Part shown: positions 28,024 to 39,148 of the stretch, piece after piece | Position numbering within the stretch: position 1 is the first letter of the stretch | Layout: every line of letters starts with the position of its first letter | NCBI RefSeq assembly: GCF_900446255.1 | Contig: NZ_UIGI01000001.1 | Span: forward strand, 4,738,763-4,802,762 | Direction: 5' to 3' | DNA from: Buttiauxella agrestis | Lineage (GTDB): Bacteria > Pseudomonadota > Gammaproteobacteria > Enterobacterales > Enterobacteriaceae | DNA: 64,000 bases | The notes under the pieces: model-generated | The model's database searches: none | Told to the model about the DNA's origin: nothing | The model's input: the letters and a program-made list of their open reading frames with translations, nothing else | Made by a program: the position numbers and the translations under genes

Positions 28024-29099
28024 GCGGTTTCTCCTGATGCAATGTCCAGTGCCCGAGTCCACCCATCAATATAATTAGGGTTAAAGAAGGCAATTTGCTG
28101 TTTATCCAGTAAGCGTAGCTGACGCTGCGCTTCGCGCACAATAGGCTCATCAAGCGGGTCGCCGGCGAATAACACCGGAATGTGCTGCTCCGTCATATCC
28201 TGCCAGAAAGGGTTTTTGCGGCTCAATACGCAGGGTATTCCCGCCTGAATCAGCAGACAAAGGGTACCGATTCCTTGCTGGCGATCGAAAATGAAATAGC
28301 CGAGGTCACACTGACGCAACATCGCCAGATAATCATTAAATTCCATTTTTTCGGTCAAAATTTGCAGGTTTTCTTCGCTGAATAACGCTCGACCAGCCTG
28401 CTGCACTTCATTGATATAAGTATTATTGTTGGCCGGATAACCCATTGGCACGACCACGCGAACCGTATCGCCAAACTGATCGTGAACAGCTTTGAGCGCC
28501 GCAATATGCTGGTTGCTCAGGTCGCCTGAATTGCCGACCAGCACCGTCATTTTGCCTGTTTTAGGTTCACTGTTGGCAAGCGTGTTGAGCGCTGGGTCCA
28601 TACGCGTCGGGAAATAAATCAGTTCACCCGGCACGCGCGGGTAGCGTTCGTGAAAATAATTCAGGTCGCCGCGAGTTGCAAACACGCGTCCCACTCGGCC
28701 CTGCGCGATGCGACGCAGCAGGTAAAACAGCCGAAACTTGAGGCTATTGGAGGCTTCATACAGATCGGCGCCCCAAATGTGCCAGTTCATCTGAGCAGGT
28801 TTCAAACCGCCCGTCAGCAGGGAAATCCACAACGCACTATTAAATTGACCATGGAAGAAAAAGCGTTGTTGCCGATTATCACGGGCCTTTTCAATGACGG
28901 CCTGTGCCAGCGCTTTTTTGGTTGGATAAAGCATGACTGCAAGCGTCGGAAAAGCCGACAGCAGCGAGTCGTCCTGTGACACCACCATAAACTGGCGGGC
29001 GTGCGGATTCTCGGTAGCCAGTGCGTCATGAAAGAAACGCAGTACCGTTTGATTATGATGCGGGATATCCGATCCCAAAACGTGAATCAGTGTCGTCAT
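28020..29099 (-). CDS. wecF: TDP-Fuc4NAc:lipid II transferase WecF
   Basis: Adds 4-acetamido-4,6-dideoxygalactose to lipid II to complete the ECA repeat unit; family GT56. It has 359 residues as in K-12, with [11 protein letters not shown] at the start, FHGQFN near residue 82, [10 protein letters not shown] near 106, and [17 protein letters not shown] near 272. Its donor substrate is the product of WecE and WecD encoded upstream. The ATG overlaps the wzxE stop. Confidence 0.96.
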   Translation of the reverse strand: MTTLIHVLGSDIPHHNQTVLRFFHDALATENPHARQFMVVSQDDSLLSAFPTLAVMLYPTKKALAQAVIEKARDNRQQRFFFHGQFNSALWISLLTGGLKPAQMNWHIWGADLYEASNSLKFRLFYLLRRIAQGRVGRVFATRGDLNYFHERYPRVPGELIYFPTRMDPALNTLANSEPKTGKMTVLVGNSGDLSNQHIAALKAVHDQFGDTVRVVVPMGYPANNNTYINEVQQAGRALFSEENLQILTEKMEFNDYLAMLRQCDLGYFIFDRQQGIGTLCLLIQAGIPCVLSRKNPFWQDMTEQHIPVLFAGDPLDEPIVREAQRQLRLLDKQQIAFFNPNYIDGWTRALDIASGETA

Positions 29100-30346
29100 G
29101 CTCGTCTACGATAAATAAGAAAAACGCTGCAACAGAGCGTGAAGTAAATGATATACGTTGCCATATAAGCCTGCGCCGCGCCGAGGGCGCCATGCGCAGG
29201 TATAAGCCAATGCGAAAAACCGGTCAATAAAGCAAACTGGCTGATTTCAGTCAAAATATAGAAGCGAAGCGAGGCTTTCGCTATCACCAGATAACCAAAT
29301 ACGTAGGAGCCCACTTTCAGTACGTCACCCACCAGTTGCCAGGCGAAAAGATCGCGCATCGCAATAAACTTATGCGAAAAAAGCAGCCAGATGGCGAAGT
29401 CACGTAATAGCCAGACGGTGAAACTCGCCAGAGCTACGGCGGGCAGCACAAATTTCAGTGAGCGAAGAATCTCGCGGCTGATGTCATGTTTGCTGGTCAG
29501 GCGGGAAAGCGTTGGCAGCAAATACACGCTAAACGAAGCGGTGATAAATTGCAGATACGCATCTGAAATACTGCTCACACCTTGCCAGATTCCGACATCA
29601 TCCCAGCTGTAATGCGCGGCAAGCAGATTTCGCATCATCACATACGCCACCGGCAACGTTACCGAGGTAATCAGCGCCATGATGGTGAACTTGCCAAGAC
29701 TGCTGGCGTAGACTTTATCCCACTGCGGTTTGAGATAACCGAGCGGTACGTGTTCGCGGCGAACCAGCATAATGCCAGCAGGAATCAGTACCAGCGCAGG
29801 CACCAACGCCAGTCCCAACAGCGCCCCCTGATAACCACCCAGGCGGTAGCAAAGGTAATATGCCAATACGCCAATCAGGCTGCCGCCAATCAGTGCCAGC
29901 GCATTGCCCGCCGCATCACGAAAGCCCTTCATGATAGCCAGCGACAAGTTCGCCCAGGCAATACCCATTTGCACGAGCGCAACCAGACGCACTAATCCCT
30001 GGTAGTTTTCATGCCCGAATAATCCAAGGCTAATCGGCTTTGCGGCCACCACAAAAATAATGGCTAAAAGCGTCGAGAAGCCCAACACCATGGCTGATGA
30101 CGTCCCGATGACTTTGCGTAGCTGCTCGGGTTGGTCGTGATACTGCGCGACATATTTAGTCACGCCATTGAAGATCCCGGCCCCGGCAAGCACACCTAAA
30201 ACGGTGACCATCTGGCGGAAGTTTCCAGCCTGTCCAACACCACTTGGGCCGTATGCCACTGCCAGCAGTTTCACCACCAGCAAACCAGCAGCAATTTTTA
30301 CCAGCGTGGACCCTGCGGTCCACACTGAAGCTTTCGCGAGTGACAT
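29096..30346 (-). CDS. wzxE: ECA repeat-unit flippase WzxE
   Basis: Moves undecaprenyl-PP-linked ECA trisaccharide across the inner membrane. It has 416 residues with about 12 membrane segments, belonging to the MATE/MOP polysaccharide flippase group. Starts [21 protein letters not shown], followed by [14 protein letters not shown]. It begins one base after the wecE stop codon, in the tightly packed operon. Confidence 0.96.
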   Translation of the reverse strand: MSLAKASVWTAGSTLVKIAAGLLVVKLLAVAYGPSGVGQAGNFRQMVTVLGVLAGAGIFNGVTKYVAQYHDQPEQLRKVIGTSSAMVLGFSTLLAIIFVVAAKPISLGLFGHENYQGLVRLVALVQMGIAWANLSLAIMKGFRDAAGNALALIGGSLIGVLAYYLCYRLGGYQGALLGLALVPALVLIPAGIMLVRREHVPLGYLKPQWDKVYASSLGKFTIMALITSVTLPVAYVMMRNLLAAHYSWDDVGIWQGVSSISDAYLQFITASFSVYLLPTLSRLTSKHDISREILRSLKFVLPAVALASFTVWLLRDFAIWLLFSHKFIAMRDLFAWQLVGDVLKVGSYVFGYLVIAKASLRFYILTEISQFALLTGFSHWLIPAHGALGAAQAYMATYIIYFTLCCSVFLIYRRRA

Positions 30347-30347
30347 A

Positions 30348-31478
30348 TCAGGAGAAGAAGCTTAACAACGTATTGATAACAGTACGCTGGTTCGCTGGAG
30401 ACAGGTTATAGAACAGTGGCAAGCGCAGCAGGCGCTCGCTTTCTTTAGACGTGAAACGGTCTTCGCCGTGGAAGTAACCAAACTTCTCGCCAGCCGGGCA
30501 ATCATGTAATGGGATGTAATGGAACACCGCCATAATTTCTGCCTCTTTGAGATAGGCAATCAGCGCGCTGCGGTCTTCGATATCCCGCAGCTTGATATAA
30601 AACATGTGCGCGTTCTGCACACAGTCTTTTGGAATCGATGGCAGTTCAATGCGCCCGGCTTTAGCCAGAGGTGCCAGCGCGTCGTTATAGGCATGCCACA
30701 GTTTCAGACGCTGTTGGTTAATCTTTTCAGCGGCTTCCAGTTGCGCCCAAAGATACGCGGCTTGCAGATCTGCCATCAGGTAGCTTGAACCAATATCGCG
30801 CCAGGTGTATTTGTCCACCTGCCCACGGAAGAACTGGCTGCGGTTGGTGCCTTTCTCGCGAATAATTTCCGCACGCTCGATAAGCGATGCGTCGTTTATC
30901 AGCGTCGCCCCACCTTCACCGCCTGCGGTGTAGTTTTTGGTTTCATGGAAGCTGAAACAGCCAATGTGGCCAATTGTTCCTAAAGCGCGGCCTTTATAGG
31001 TCGACATCACACCCTGTGCGGCATCTTCCACCACAAAGAGTTTATGCTTAGTCGCAATCGCCATAATGGTGTCCATTTCGCAGGCAACCCCCGCATAATG
31101 AACCGGAACAATCGCACGCGTTTTCTCGGTGATAGCCGCTTCAATCAACTTCTCATCGATGTTCATGGTGTCCGGACGAACATCGACAAACACAATTTTG
31201 GCCCCGCGCAATACAAACGCATTAGCCGTGGAAACAAAGGTATAGCTCGGCATGATCACTTCATCGCCGGCCTGGATATTCAACAGGAGTGCCGCCATTT
31301 CCAGCGAGGCGGTGCAGGATGGCGTCAGCAGCACTTTTTTGCTGCCAAAACGATGCTCCATCCACTGCTGGCAACGACGAGTGAAACCGCCATCGCCACA
31401 GAGCTTGCCGCTACCCATCGCAGCCTGCATGTATTCGATTTCGGTACCTACTACTGGAGGAGCATTAAATGGGATCAT
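30348..31478 (-). CDS. wecE: TDP-4-keto-6-deoxyglucose aminotransferase WecE
   Basis: PLP enzyme making TDP-Fuc4N from TDP-4-keto-6-deoxy-D-glucose and glutamate. It has 376 residues as in K-12; the start MIPFNAPPVVGTE was chosen because the 48 codons upstream overlap wecD and lack homology. DegT/DnrJ/EryC1/StrS fold: EDAAQG (151-156) and the PLP lysine Lys181 in FHETKNYTAGGEGG. Its substrate is normally supplied by RffG and RffH, both missing from this operon, so it must come from another locus. Confidence 0.96.
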   Translation of the reverse strand: MIPFNAPPVVGTEIEYMQAAMGSGKLCGDGGFTRRCQQWMEHRFGSKKVLLTPSCTASLEMAALLLNIQAGDEVIMPSYTFVSTANAFVLRGAKIVFVDVRPDTMNIDEKLIEAAITEKTRAIVPVHYAGVACEMDTIMAIATKHKLFVVEDAAQGVMSTYKGRALGTIGHIGCFSFHETKNYTAGGEGGATLINDASLIERAEIIREKGTNRSQFFRGQVDKYTWRDIGSSYLMADLQAAYLWAQLEAAEKINQQRLKLWHAYNDALAPLAKAGRIELPSIPKDCVQNAHMFYIKLRDIEDRSALIAYLKEAEIMAVFHYIPLHDCPAGEKFGYFHGEDRFTSKESERLLRLPLFYNLSPANQRTVINTLLSFFS

Positions 31479-31482
31479 TTTT

Positions 31483-32172
31483 TCACCTGTATAACCAGAA
31501 GGCGGTGCTTTCAATATTGGCACCGCTTTGAATATAACGTCGCAGAGCAGCAGTATTGCTGGTTTGCGTAGCCACTCGCAGCGTATGTAAACCGCGTTGC
31601 TGACACCATGAACGGGCAGCATCCATTAACTGTCCGCCCACTCCGCGTCCAGCGAGTAATCCGATACGCGCTTCAGTTTCGCTGAGTTGGCGCATGCTCA
31701 CAAAACCCTGTACCGCTTCGCCATTTTTTAGCACGAGGCATTCATGGTCGAAGGTGCCAAGCACGGCGTTCTCAATCCACTGGGCGTAAAATCGACCACT
31801 ATCAGCAGGCTGATACCAGGGTGCGCGAAAACGGCTTTGTATGAATATTTGGGCAGCCATTTCCCGCAAAATAGCGATATCCGCGTGGGTCGCACGCGGC
31901 AATGCAAGTGCAGCATTTTGCGTGCCAACGGTTAGTGCAAAATCGACTTCCCCTTCAACCAGTTTAAAACCGAGTTGCTGTAAACCATCCAACAGAGCGG
32001 TTTGATGGGTAGCGATTTTCGCCTGCACACGGGAATAAGCGTCGAGATGATGTGAAGTCAGCAGCGGGGTATCGTCTGCAAAACGCAGAATTGCGCTGTT
32101 CACCGCAAAGAATTGATTCTCCCAATCAAGAGATTCAATTCTTGCGTGAACAGGAAGAGATAAAAGCGTCAT
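31483..32172 (-). CDS. wecD: TDP-fucosamine acetyltransferase WecD
   Basis: Acetyl-CoA-dependent N-acetyltransferase making TDP-Fuc4NAc. It has 229 residues (K-12 224), with a C-terminal GNAT domain: [17 protein letters not shown] near residue 173 is the acetyl-CoA loop, and [21 protein letters not shown] follows. The start [13 protein letters not shown] was preferred; a longer frame begins inside wecC. It starts 25 bases after the wecC stop, whereas K-12 has rffG and rffH between these genes. Four bases separate it from wecE. Confidence 0.94.
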   Translation of the reverse strand: MTLLSLPVHARIESLDWENQFFAVNSAILRFADDTPLLTSHHLDAYSRVQAKIATHQTALLDGLQQLGFKLVEGEVDFALTVGTQNAALALPRATHADIAILREMAAQIFIQSRFRAPWYQPADSGRFYAQWIENAVLGTFDHECLVLKNGEAVQGFVSMRQLSETEARIGLLAGRGVGGQLMDAARSWCQQRGLHTLRVATQTSNTAALRRYIQSGANIESTAFWLYR

Positions 32173-32197
32173 GGGCTTTTTCAGTGCCTGGCGTGGT

Positions 32198-33460
32198 TTA
32201 GCGCCAGACTCCTTTGGTATCAACAACCCAGCGTTGCTGAACTTGCTCACCCGGGATGGCTTTGAATGCCTGGTGATCAACCAACATCACCAATACATCC
32301 GCTTGCGCGAGGGCTTCATCTGTCGAGGTGAGTTCACAGTGCCCGACCAGTTTTTTCGGCAACTGGTGGATGTTTGGCTCAACAGCCAGTGTTTTACCGC
32401 TATGCCAGGCGCTGAGCATCTCAGCAATTTCCATGGCTGGGCTTTCACGCAGGTCGTCAATATTGGGTTTAAAGGCCAGACCGAAGCAGGCAATCGTAAT
32501 TTCACTGGCCCGTTTGCCTGTTTCTGCAAGGCAATCAGCAACGGCCGCTTTCACCTGGTTGATGACCCAGTGCGGTTTACCATCGTTAACTTCACGCGCG
32601 GTACGAATCAGTTGTGCCTGTTCCGGGTTCTGCGCCACGATAAACCACGGATCTACCGCAATACAGTGCCCACCGACCCCAGGGCCAGGCTGCAAAATAT
32701 TGACGCGCGGATGTCGATTCGCCAGGCGAATCAATTCCCAGACGTTGATCCCTTGATCGGCGCAAATCAGTGAAAGCTCGTTGGCAAAGGCAATATTCAC
32801 GTCACGAAAACTGTTCTCGGTGAGCTTGCACATTTCCGCAGTACGGGAGTTCGTCACCACGCACTCGCCCTCCAGGAAGATTTTGTACAGTTCGCTCGCA
32901 CGAGCAGAACAGACTGGCGTCATACCGCCAATCACACGGTCGTTCTTGATAAGCTCGACCATCACCTGGCCTGGCAGCACGCGCTCAGGGCAGTAAGCGA
33001 CGTTGATATCTGCCGCTTCACCTGCCTGGTGCGGGAAAGTCAGGTCAGGACGCAATTCGGCTAACCACTGCGCCATTTGTTCGGTTGAACCAACGGGAGA
33101 AGTGGACTCGAGAATGACCAGTGCACCTTTCTTTAAAACTGGGGCGATAGACTCAGCCGCAGCTTTGACAAAAACCATATCTGGCTCGTGGTCGCCTTTG
33201 AAAGGAGTCGGCACCGCAATCAAATAAGCATCTGCTGCAACGGGTTGGGTACTGGCACGTAAAAAACCGCCTTCCACCGCCGTTTTAACCACCTTATCCA
33301 GATCCGGCTCAACAATATGAATAGCACCACGATTTATGGTGTCTACCGCATGCTGGTTGATATCAATACCGACGACGTTTTGCTGTTTTGAAGCAAAAGC
33401 AGCCGCAGTCGGTAATCCGATATAGCCAAGACCAATAACAGAGATGGTTGCAAAACTCAT
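32198..33460 (-). CDS. wecC: UDP-N-acetyl-D-mannosamine dehydrogenase WecC
   Basis: NAD-dependent two-step oxidation of UDP-ManNAc to UDP-ManNAcA. It has 420 residues as in K-12. The Rossmann motif is [10 protein letters not shown] (10-19) and the catalytic cysteine is in [14 protein letters not shown] (about residue 265). Member of the UDP-glucose/GDP-mannose dehydrogenase family. The ATG overlaps the wecB stop by 4 bp. Confidence 0.97.
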   Translation of the reverse strand: MSFATISVIGLGYIGLPTAAAFASKQQNVVGIDINQHAVDTINRGAIHIVEPDLDKVVKTAVEGGFLRASTQPVAADAYLIAVPTPFKGDHEPDMVFVKAAAESIAPVLKKGALVILESTSPVGSTEQMAQWLAELRPDLTFPHQAGEAADINVAYCPERVLPGQVMVELIKNDRVIGGMTPVCSARASELYKIFLEGECVVTNSRTAEMCKLTENSFRDVNIAFANELSLICADQGINVWELIRLANRHPRVNILQPGPGVGGHCIAVDPWFIVAQNPEQAQLIRTAREVNDGKPHWVINQVKAAVADCLAETGKRASEITIACFGLAFKPNIDDLRESPAMEIAEMLSAWHSGKTLAVEPNIHQLPKKLVGHCELTSTDEALAQADVLVMLVDHQAFKAIPGEQVQQRWVVDTKGVWR

Positions 33461-34590
33461 TGTTGTGTCACCTGATTATTCTTCAATGCAGCCAAAATTT
33501 GTTCACAAGCTTTGCCATTTCCGTAAGGGTTATGTGCCCGGCTCATGATTTGATATTCATTTTCGTCTTTCAGCAAACGTGTAACCTGGCGGACAATTTC
33601 TTGAGTATCCGTCCCGACCAAACGAACAGTACCTGCATCAACAGCTTCAGGACGCTCAGTGGTATCACGCATAACCAGCACGGGTTTACCCAGTGACGGT
33701 GCTTCTTCCTGGATGCCGCCTGAATCAGTGAGGATCAGGTAAGCCTGGTTCATCAAATAGACAAACGGTAAATATTCCTGTGGGTCGATCAGCACCACAT
33801 TTTTGACATCGCCAAGAATACGAGTCACAGGCTCGCTGACATTCGGATTCAGATGCACTGGATAAACAATCTGAACATCACTGTTTTCTTTGGCAATTTC
33901 AGCTAACGCGTGACAAATTCGCTCAAAACCATCGCCAAAGCTTTCGCGGCGGTGGCCGGTAACCAGAATCAGTTTTTTGCTGCTGTCCAGGAACGGATGG
34001 CACTCCGCCAGGGAAAGGCGCAAGTTGTTATCGGCATAGACACGGTCACGAACAGAAATCAGCGCATCAATGACAGTATTACCAGTCACGAAGATTTTAC
34101 TGTCACTGATATTTTCACGTAGCAGGTTCTGTCGGGAATTCTCAGTCGGCGCAAAATGGTACATCGCCAGATGCCCGGTAATCGTTCTGTTCGCCTCTTC
34201 AGGCCACGGAGAATAGAGATCCCCAGTACGCAAACCCGCTTCAACATGCCCGACAGGAATACGCTGATAAAAAGCGGCCAGACTAGTGGCAACTGTGGTT
34301 GTCGTATCGCCATGAACCAGCACTACATCGGGTTTAAATGACTCAAGTATCGGCTTTAATCCCTCGAGAATGCGGCAGGTAATTTCTGTCAGCCCTTGCC
34401 CCGGCTTCATGATGTTCAAATCATAATCCGGCTCGATAGAAAATAGATTCAGCACTTGATCCAACATCTCGCGATGCTGTGCTGTCACGCAGACTTTTGC
34501 GTCAAAAAACGCGTCTTTTGCCAACGCTTCAACCAGAGGAGCCATTTTAATAGCCTCCGGACGCGTGCCAAAAACAGTTAACACTTTCAC
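33457..34590 (-). CDS. wecB: UDP-GlcNAc 2-epimerase WecB
   Basis: Interconverts UDP-GlcNAc and UDP-ManNAc, the entry to ManNAcA. It has 377 residues (K-12 376), beginning [19 protein letters not shown], with VHGDTTTT near residue 93, [10 protein letters not shown] near 116, GHRRESFG near 212 and [16 protein letters not shown] near 289, all family signatures. It follows wzzE by 62 bp and overlaps wecC. Confidence 0.97.
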   Translation of the reverse strand: MKVLTVFGTRPEAIKMAPLVEALAKDAFFDAKVCVTAQHREMLDQVLNLFSIEPDYDLNIMKPGQGLTEITCRILEGLKPILESFKPDVVLVHGDTTTTVATSLAAFYQRIPVGHVEAGLRTGDLYSPWPEEANRTITGHLAMYHFAPTENSRQNLLRENISDSKIFVTGNTVIDALISVRDRVYADNNLRLSLAECHPFLDSSKKLILVTGHRRESFGDGFERICHALAEIAKENSDVQIVYPVHLNPNVSEPVTRILGDVKNVVLIDPQEYLPFVYLMNQAYLILTDSGGIQEEAPSLGKPVLVMRDTTERPEAVDAGTVRLVGTDTQEIVRQVTRLLKDENEYQIMSRAHNPYGNGKACEQILAALKNNQVTQQ

Positions 34591-34652
34591 AGCAATTCTC
34601 TTTGGTTAAAAAAGGTGAAGGCCGTCCATCGAGCCTTCACCGGGTAAGGGCG

Positions 34653-35705
34653 TTATAACAATTTTGGACGGCGGGCTAATGCCACACCAGCGCCAATCAG
34701 GGCCCCAACCATACCCCACATAATCAGCAAGAATGCCCGGCGCGGGCTATCGCGCTTCACAGGTTCTTCAGGGGTACGTAAATAGCGGTAGGTTTGGAAG
34801 CGAGCGTCGAGCGTTGGCCCCACGTTCAGCGTCGACAACATGGCACGATTCTGGTCATAGTCGATGTCATAGTTTGGCCCTACTGCCTGCAAGCTTTCAA
34901 GGCGTGCTTGCAACATAGGACGTCCTAACATGAACATTTCGGAATCGGGTAACTCGTCGGCAGGAACTTCGGTTTCACTTTTAGCAATATTTTGCTGCTG
35001 CGCAATCTTCAGCGCTTGCTCAACGCTATGAACTTTGCGGTCGTAAATAGACTTAGCGACTTCTTCCTGGCGTTTAACTTGCGCCTTCATCTGTACAGTG
35101 CGAGCAGACCAGGCACCCGTCAACTCTTCGTTCAGATGGCTCGCCGCACGCTGGCTGGCAAAAGCCACATACTGACGCAGCAAGTTATTGGCATCAGCCG
35201 CAGTCTCAGCGATTAATTTCACACTGTCGCTGGTATTACGAGCGATGTCACCGGCTGTAAATTGAATATTATCAACAAGTTCATCTAATAGTGCGGCATC
35301 AACTTTACTGTTGCCAACCTGACGCTGCTTGTAATAGTCAGTCTGTAACCAAAAATCACGGCGTGTATCGTAGGCAGACAGCTGCATGATGAATTCTTTG
35401 TACGCTTCATCCATCACCGAAGGTTGATCAACCGGCAGCATGTTGGCTCTGAGGTCGAGATTACGCAGGAACTGCTGCTGCGAATAATATCCACCCAACA
35501 TATTGACTGTCGGGCGATCGGTTATCGCGTTAGCGCTCCATTCTTGCCTGGCAAAGAAGGTGTAGATTAACGCAATGGCAGCAAACAAGACTGCGATACC
35601 CATAATCCACAACTTCCCTTGCCACAGTGTCCGGAATAAACCACGAATGTCCAACTCGTTGTCTACCATCCCCGGGTTATTTCCTGGCACGTTTTGTTTC
35701 ATCAC
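34653..35705 (-). CDS. wzzE: ECA chain-length regulator WzzE
   Basis: Polysaccharide co-polymerase that sets ECA chain length. It has 350 residues (K-12 348), with an N-terminal membrane segment (about 33-52), a large periplasmic helical domain and a C-terminal membrane segment (about 325-343) preceded by the PRRAFL motif. Lies between wecA and wecB. A second in-frame Met directly after the first leaves a one-codon uncertainty in the start. Confidence 0.96.
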   Translation of the reverse strand: MMKQNVPGNNPGMVDNELDIRGLFRTLWQGKLWIMGIAVLFAAIALIYTFFARQEWSANAITDRPTVNMLGGYYSQQQFLRNLDLRANMLPVDQPSVMDEAYKEFIMQLSAYDTRRDFWLQTDYYKQRQVGNSKVDAALLDELVDNIQFTAGDIARNTSDSVKLIAETAADANNLLRQYVAFASQRAASHLNEELTGAWSARTVQMKAQVKRQEEVAKSIYDRKVHSVEQALKIAQQQNIAKSETEVPADELPDSEMFMLGRPMLQARLESLQAVGPNYDIDYDQNRAMLSTLNVGPTLDARFQTYRYLRTPEEPVKRDSPRRAFLLIMWGMVGALIGAGVALARRPKLL

Positions 35706-35725
35706 TTCCCCAATTACTTTCAGAA

Positions 35726-36817
35726 TTAAGAAATGTTGCTGCTGTTTCTGCGTTGCCGACGTTTATGACGTCTTATGAAACGCGCCACTTTCCAGGCTCG
35801 TTTGATGCAATAATCATATAGGACAAATGCTAGCAAGAATAATGCCAACATTACCCATTCAGGTATGGAATGTATGTATTCTGCTGCTACGCCAATGCCC
35901 GCGAGTAACGCTGCGGCAGCGGTGATGAGCACAAAGGCCTGACGGGAAGTAAAGCCCGCGCGCATGATTAAATGGTGAATATGCTGGCGGTCTGGAGAGA
36001 ATGGACTCATCCCCTTACGTAACCGGCGATACATAATGGCAATCATATCCATGAGTGGAATAGCGATAATCCACAGCGCTGTTACCGGGCTAATAGGATG
36101 CGTTTGCCCTTGCGTGGTTTCCAGCAAGATCCAGATAACGGTAAAGCCAATAAGTGTACTGCCTGCATCACCCATAAATACTTTATAGCGACGACCCAGT
36201 ACCCCGAGGTTTAAAAGAATATAAGGCAAGATGGCAGCTATCATTGCGAAGCACCACATCGCCAGACTCAATTGCCCGTCGAAATAAAGGATGATTCCCA
36301 TTGCCGCAAAGGAGACGCAAGAAAGGCCACCTAACAGGCCGTCAATACCATCAACCATGTTGAAAGCATTTATTGCAGCCCAGACTGCGAACAAGGTTAA
36401 AAAATAACCGAATGGGCCGAGCACCATTTCCCACGAGCCGAAAATATACCCAAGACTTACCAGGTATAATTTACCGACAAACATCATCACAAGGCCGATT
36501 AATGCCTGAACAGACGCTCTAATTTTTACGCTGATATCAAAGCGGTCATCCAGAGCACCGACAAGCACCAGTACCCCTGCACAGGTTAAATAAAGCCACG
36601 CATGCGGGATGTAATAATTAGCAATCAGGAAGGTAAAGCAGATACCGGCATAAACAGATATGCCTCCGACCAAAGGAATGAGCCCCTGGTGGCGTTTGCG
36701 GAAGTTAGGTTTATCGACCAGACCGATTCTTTTTGCTGCCTTGCGCGCAAAAAAAAGAAATACGGTAGTAAATAAAAAAATACTTATCAGGTCAGTTCCA
36801 GCGGTGATTAAATTCAC
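35726..36817 (-). CDS. wecA: UDP-GlcNAc:undecaprenyl-phosphate GlcNAc-1-P transferase
   Basis: Integral membrane enzyme that starts ECA and many O-antigen repeats by loading GlcNAc-1-P on undecaprenyl phosphate. It has 363 residues (K-12 367) with about 11 membrane segments. The GTG start giving VNLITAGTDLIS matches K-12; an upstream ATG adds six residues. Motifs seen are LVGALDDRFD (Asp pair near 90), NAFNMVDGIDGL (near 150), VFMGDAGST and the HIHH loop of the carbohydrate-recognition region. First gene of the ECA operon, 250 bp downstream of rho. Confidence 0.96.
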   Translation of the reverse strand: MNLITAGTDLISIFLFTTVFLFFARKAAKRIGLVDKPNFRKRHQGLIPLVGGISVYAGICFTFLIANYYIPHAWLYLTCAGVLVLVGALDDRFDISVKIRASVQALIGLVMMFVGKLYLVSLGYIFGSWEMVLGPFGYFLTLFAVWAAINAFNMVDGIDGLLGGLSCVSFAAMGIILYFDGQLSLAMWCFAMIAAILPYILLNLGVLGRRYKVFMGDAGSTLIGFTVIWILLETTQGQTHPISPVTALWIIAIPLMDMIAIMYRRLRKGMSPFSPDRQHIHHLIMRAGFTSRQAFVLITAAAALLAGIGVAAEYIHSIPEWVMLALFLLAFVLYDYCIKRAWKVARFIRRHKRRQRRNSSNIS

Positions 36818-37029
36818 AGTGCAAGCTCTCTGCAAAATAAAAGGTCAAGGCAATCTCATTCAAAGTGTGCCCCGTCCAATGGTTATATACATCTAATCCC
36901 TGAACATCCTGCTTATTATTTAAGCAACACTGTCCGAGTGTTGATACTAATAACAATATGGCATCCGTTGCCACAGTGGGTGCTTAACTGCGATCGTTAA
37001 TTCTATATCGTATATACCACTAAAGAAAA

Positions 37030-37051
37030 ACGCCACGTCTAAGCGTGGCGT
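37030..37051 (-). terminator. rho terminator
   Basis: Arms ACGCCACG and CGTGGCGT around a six-base loop, followed on the minus strand by TTTTCTTT, about 20 bp after the rho stop codon. The rest of the 250 bp to wecA should hold the ECA operon promoter, which I could not fix. Confidence 0.85.
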
Positions 37052-37069
37052 TCCCCGAGTTTTTGTTGC

Positions 37070-38329
37070 TTACGAGCGCTTCATCATATCGAAGAAGTCT
37101 TCGTTGGTTTTCGTCATCGCCAATTTGTTGATGAGGAATTCCATTGCATCAATCTCACCCATTGGATGGATGATTTTGCGTAAGATCCACATTTTCTGCA
37201 GTTCTTCCTGGGTAGTCAGCAGCTCTTCTTTACGTGTACCTGAACGATTATAGTCGATAGCAGGGAATACGCGTTTCTCAGCGATTTTACGCGCCAGATG
37301 CAATTCCATGTTGCCGGTACCTTTAAATTCTTCGTAGATAACTTCATCCATTTTAGAACCGGTATCAACCAGAGCCGTTGCGATGATAGTCAAACTACCA
37401 CCCTCTTCCACGTTACGTGCCGCACCGAAGAAACGCTTAGGACGATGCAGGGCGTTAGCATCCACACCACCGGTCAGTACTTTGCCTGATGCAGGTACAA
37501 CGGTGTTGTAAGCACGAGCCAGACGAGTAATGGAGTCGAGAAGAATGATGACGTCTTTCTTATGCTCAACCAGACGCTTCGCCTTCTCGATGACCATTTC
37601 AGCAACCTGAACGTGGCGAGATGCGGGTTCGTCAAAGGTGGACGCGATAACTTCGCCTTTCACCAGACGCTGCATCTCAGTCACTTCTTCCGGACGTTCG
37701 TCAATCAGCAGAACCATCAGCACGCAGTCTGGGTGGTTATAAGCAATGCTGGTTGCAATGTTTTGCAACAGCATGGTTTTACCGGCTTTAGGCGGAGCCA
37801 CAATCAGGCCACGCTGGCCGCGACCGATTGGCGATGCCAGATCCAGTACACGAGCGGTTAAGTCTTCGGTAGAACCATTACCACGTTCCATGCGTAAACG
37901 AGAATTTGCATGCAGCGGGGTTAAGTTTTCAAACAGGATTTTACTACGCGCGTTTTCTGGTTTGTCGTAGTTAACTTCATTAACTTTCAGCAGCGCAAAG
38001 TAACGTTCACCTTCTTTCGGCGGACGAATCTTACCGGAGATGGTATCCCCTGTGCGGAGGTTGAAACGGCGGATTTGGCTGGGAGAAACGTAGATGTCAT
38101 CAGGACCGGCGAGGTAGGAGCTGTCTGCAGAGCGGAGGAAACCAAATCCGTCCTGCAATATCTCCAGCACACCGTCACCAAAGATATCTTCGCCACTCTT
38201 CGCGTGTTGCTTCAGGATGGAGAAAATAATGTCCTGCTTGCGCATACGGGCTTGGTTTTCCAGCCCCATATTTTCGCCGAGAGTAATCAGCTCAGAAACC
38301 GGCGTATTCTTTAATTCGGTAAGATTCAT
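37070..38329 (-). CDS. rho: Transcription termination factor Rho
   Basis: Hexameric RNA-dependent ATPase/helicase. It has 419 residues as in K-12, beginning [15 protein letters not shown]. The N-terminal cold-shock-like RNA-binding fold includes GFGFLRS (about 61-67), Walker [11 protein letters not shown] is near residue 177, Walker [11 protein letters not shown] near 210, and the Q and R loops follow. It has a long autoregulatory leader between trxA and rho. The ATG overlaps, as ATGA, the stop of a 64-codon GTG frame in the leader. Confidence 0.98.
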   Translation of the reverse strand: MNLTELKNTPVSELITLGENMGLENQARMRKQDIIFSILKQHAKSGEDIFGDGVLEILQDGFGFLRSADSSYLAGPDDIYVSPSQIRRFNLRTGDTISGKIRPPKEGERYFALLKVNEVNYDKPENARSKILFENLTPLHANSRLRMERGNGSTEDLTARVLDLASPIGRGQRGLIVAPPKAGKTMLLQNIATSIAYNHPDCVLMVLLIDERPEEVTEMQRLVKGEVIASTFDEPASRHVQVAEMVIEKAKRLVEHKKDVIILLDSITRLARAYNTVVPASGKVLTGGVDANALHRPKRFFGAARNVEEGGSLTIIATALVDTGSKMDEVIYEEFKGTGNMELHLARKIAEKRVFPAIDYNRSGTRKEELLTTQEELQKMWILRKIIHPMGEIDAMEFLINKLAMTKTNEDFFDMMKRS

Positions 38330-38687
38330 AATGGTGGGTTCTTAAACTCGGGGTAAATCTCGAACATGTATCGTGAATGGTATGGCAGGATCATCCATGC
38401 CTGTTTAATGGCCACCACCACATGTCTTATCGCTGCCTGGTCATAGGAAAAACGCAGAACTGAAACGACACGACGGAATGGGTGATACGCCCGAAATCGA
38501 TTATGCGACCTGATGTTCACTGTAAAACAGCGTCTTAGTGAAATTTAACGGGAAGCATCGGGTATTACAAAGATTCAAACTACAAGACAAGTTCAAAATG
38601 CAGTAAAAGTAACTTAGCATGACTGACGCCGGGCGTCCAGCAGCTCACAAAAAATTGCAAACCGCGCACGCACCGGCTGAGATTCCG
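38330..38687 (-). promoter_or_regulatory. rho leader region with degenerate rhoL
   Basis: The 358 bp between trxA and rho hold the rho promoter and leader. E. coli has a short leader frame, rhoL, here. The conserved core (about 38420-38470), encoding CRFSSAF in the rhoL frame, is recognisable, but that frame is closed upstream by TAA and soon after by TGA and has no ATG, GTG or TTG between them. An alternative GTG frame at 38326-38520 overlaps the rho ATG. Rho limits its own expression by termination in this leader in E. coli. Confidence 0.6.
38611..38639 (-). promoter_or_regulatory. Predicted rho promoter with extended -10
   Basis: On the minus strand TGGACG (38634-38639) and TAAGTT (38611-38616) are 17 bp apart, and TGC precedes the -10 to give an extended -10. 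The predicted start near 38604 gives a leader of about 275 nt before rho. Confidence 0.55.
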
Positions 38688-39017
38688 TTATGCCAGATTA
38701 GCGTCGAGGAACTCTTTTAACTGGCCTTTAGACAGCGCACCAACTTTGGTCGCAGCCACTTCACCGTTTTTGAACAGCAACAGAGTTGGGATACCACGGA
38801 TACCATATTTTGGCGCCGTGCCCGGGTTCTGATCGATGTTCAGTTTAGCAACGGTCAGATTGCCCTGATATTCATCAGCGATTTCATCAAGAATCGGGGC
38901 GATCATCTTGCATGGACCACACCACTCTGCCCAGAAATCAACCAGAATCAACCCATCAGCTTTTAGCACGTCCGTGTCGAAACTGTCGTCAGTCAGGTGA
39001 ATAATTTTATCGCTCAT
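38688..39017 (-). CDS. trxA: Thioredoxin 1
   Basis: General dithiol reductant for ribonucleotide reductase, PAPS reductase and others in the cytoplasm. It has 109 residues as in K-12. The active site is WCGPC with Cys33 and Cys36, and cis-Pro lies in [13 protein letters not shown]. It diverges from rhlB and lies upstream of rho, as in K-12. Confidence 0.98.
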   Translation of the reverse strand: MSDKIIHLTDDSFDTDVLKADGLILVDFWAEWCGPCKMIAPILDEIADEYQGNLTVAKLNIDQNPGTAPKYGIRGIPTLLLFKNGEVAATKVGALSKGQLKEFLDANLA

Positions 39018-39148
39018 GTTCTACTCCGCAGGATTGTGTCTACCTTGTTGGTGTAGCCTCAACCAACTTGGGGTGACTTTATTTCACCCCGTTTATTTCA
39101 ACGGATGTGCTTTCGTAAAGCAATAGTAAACTGATATTCTACCACACT

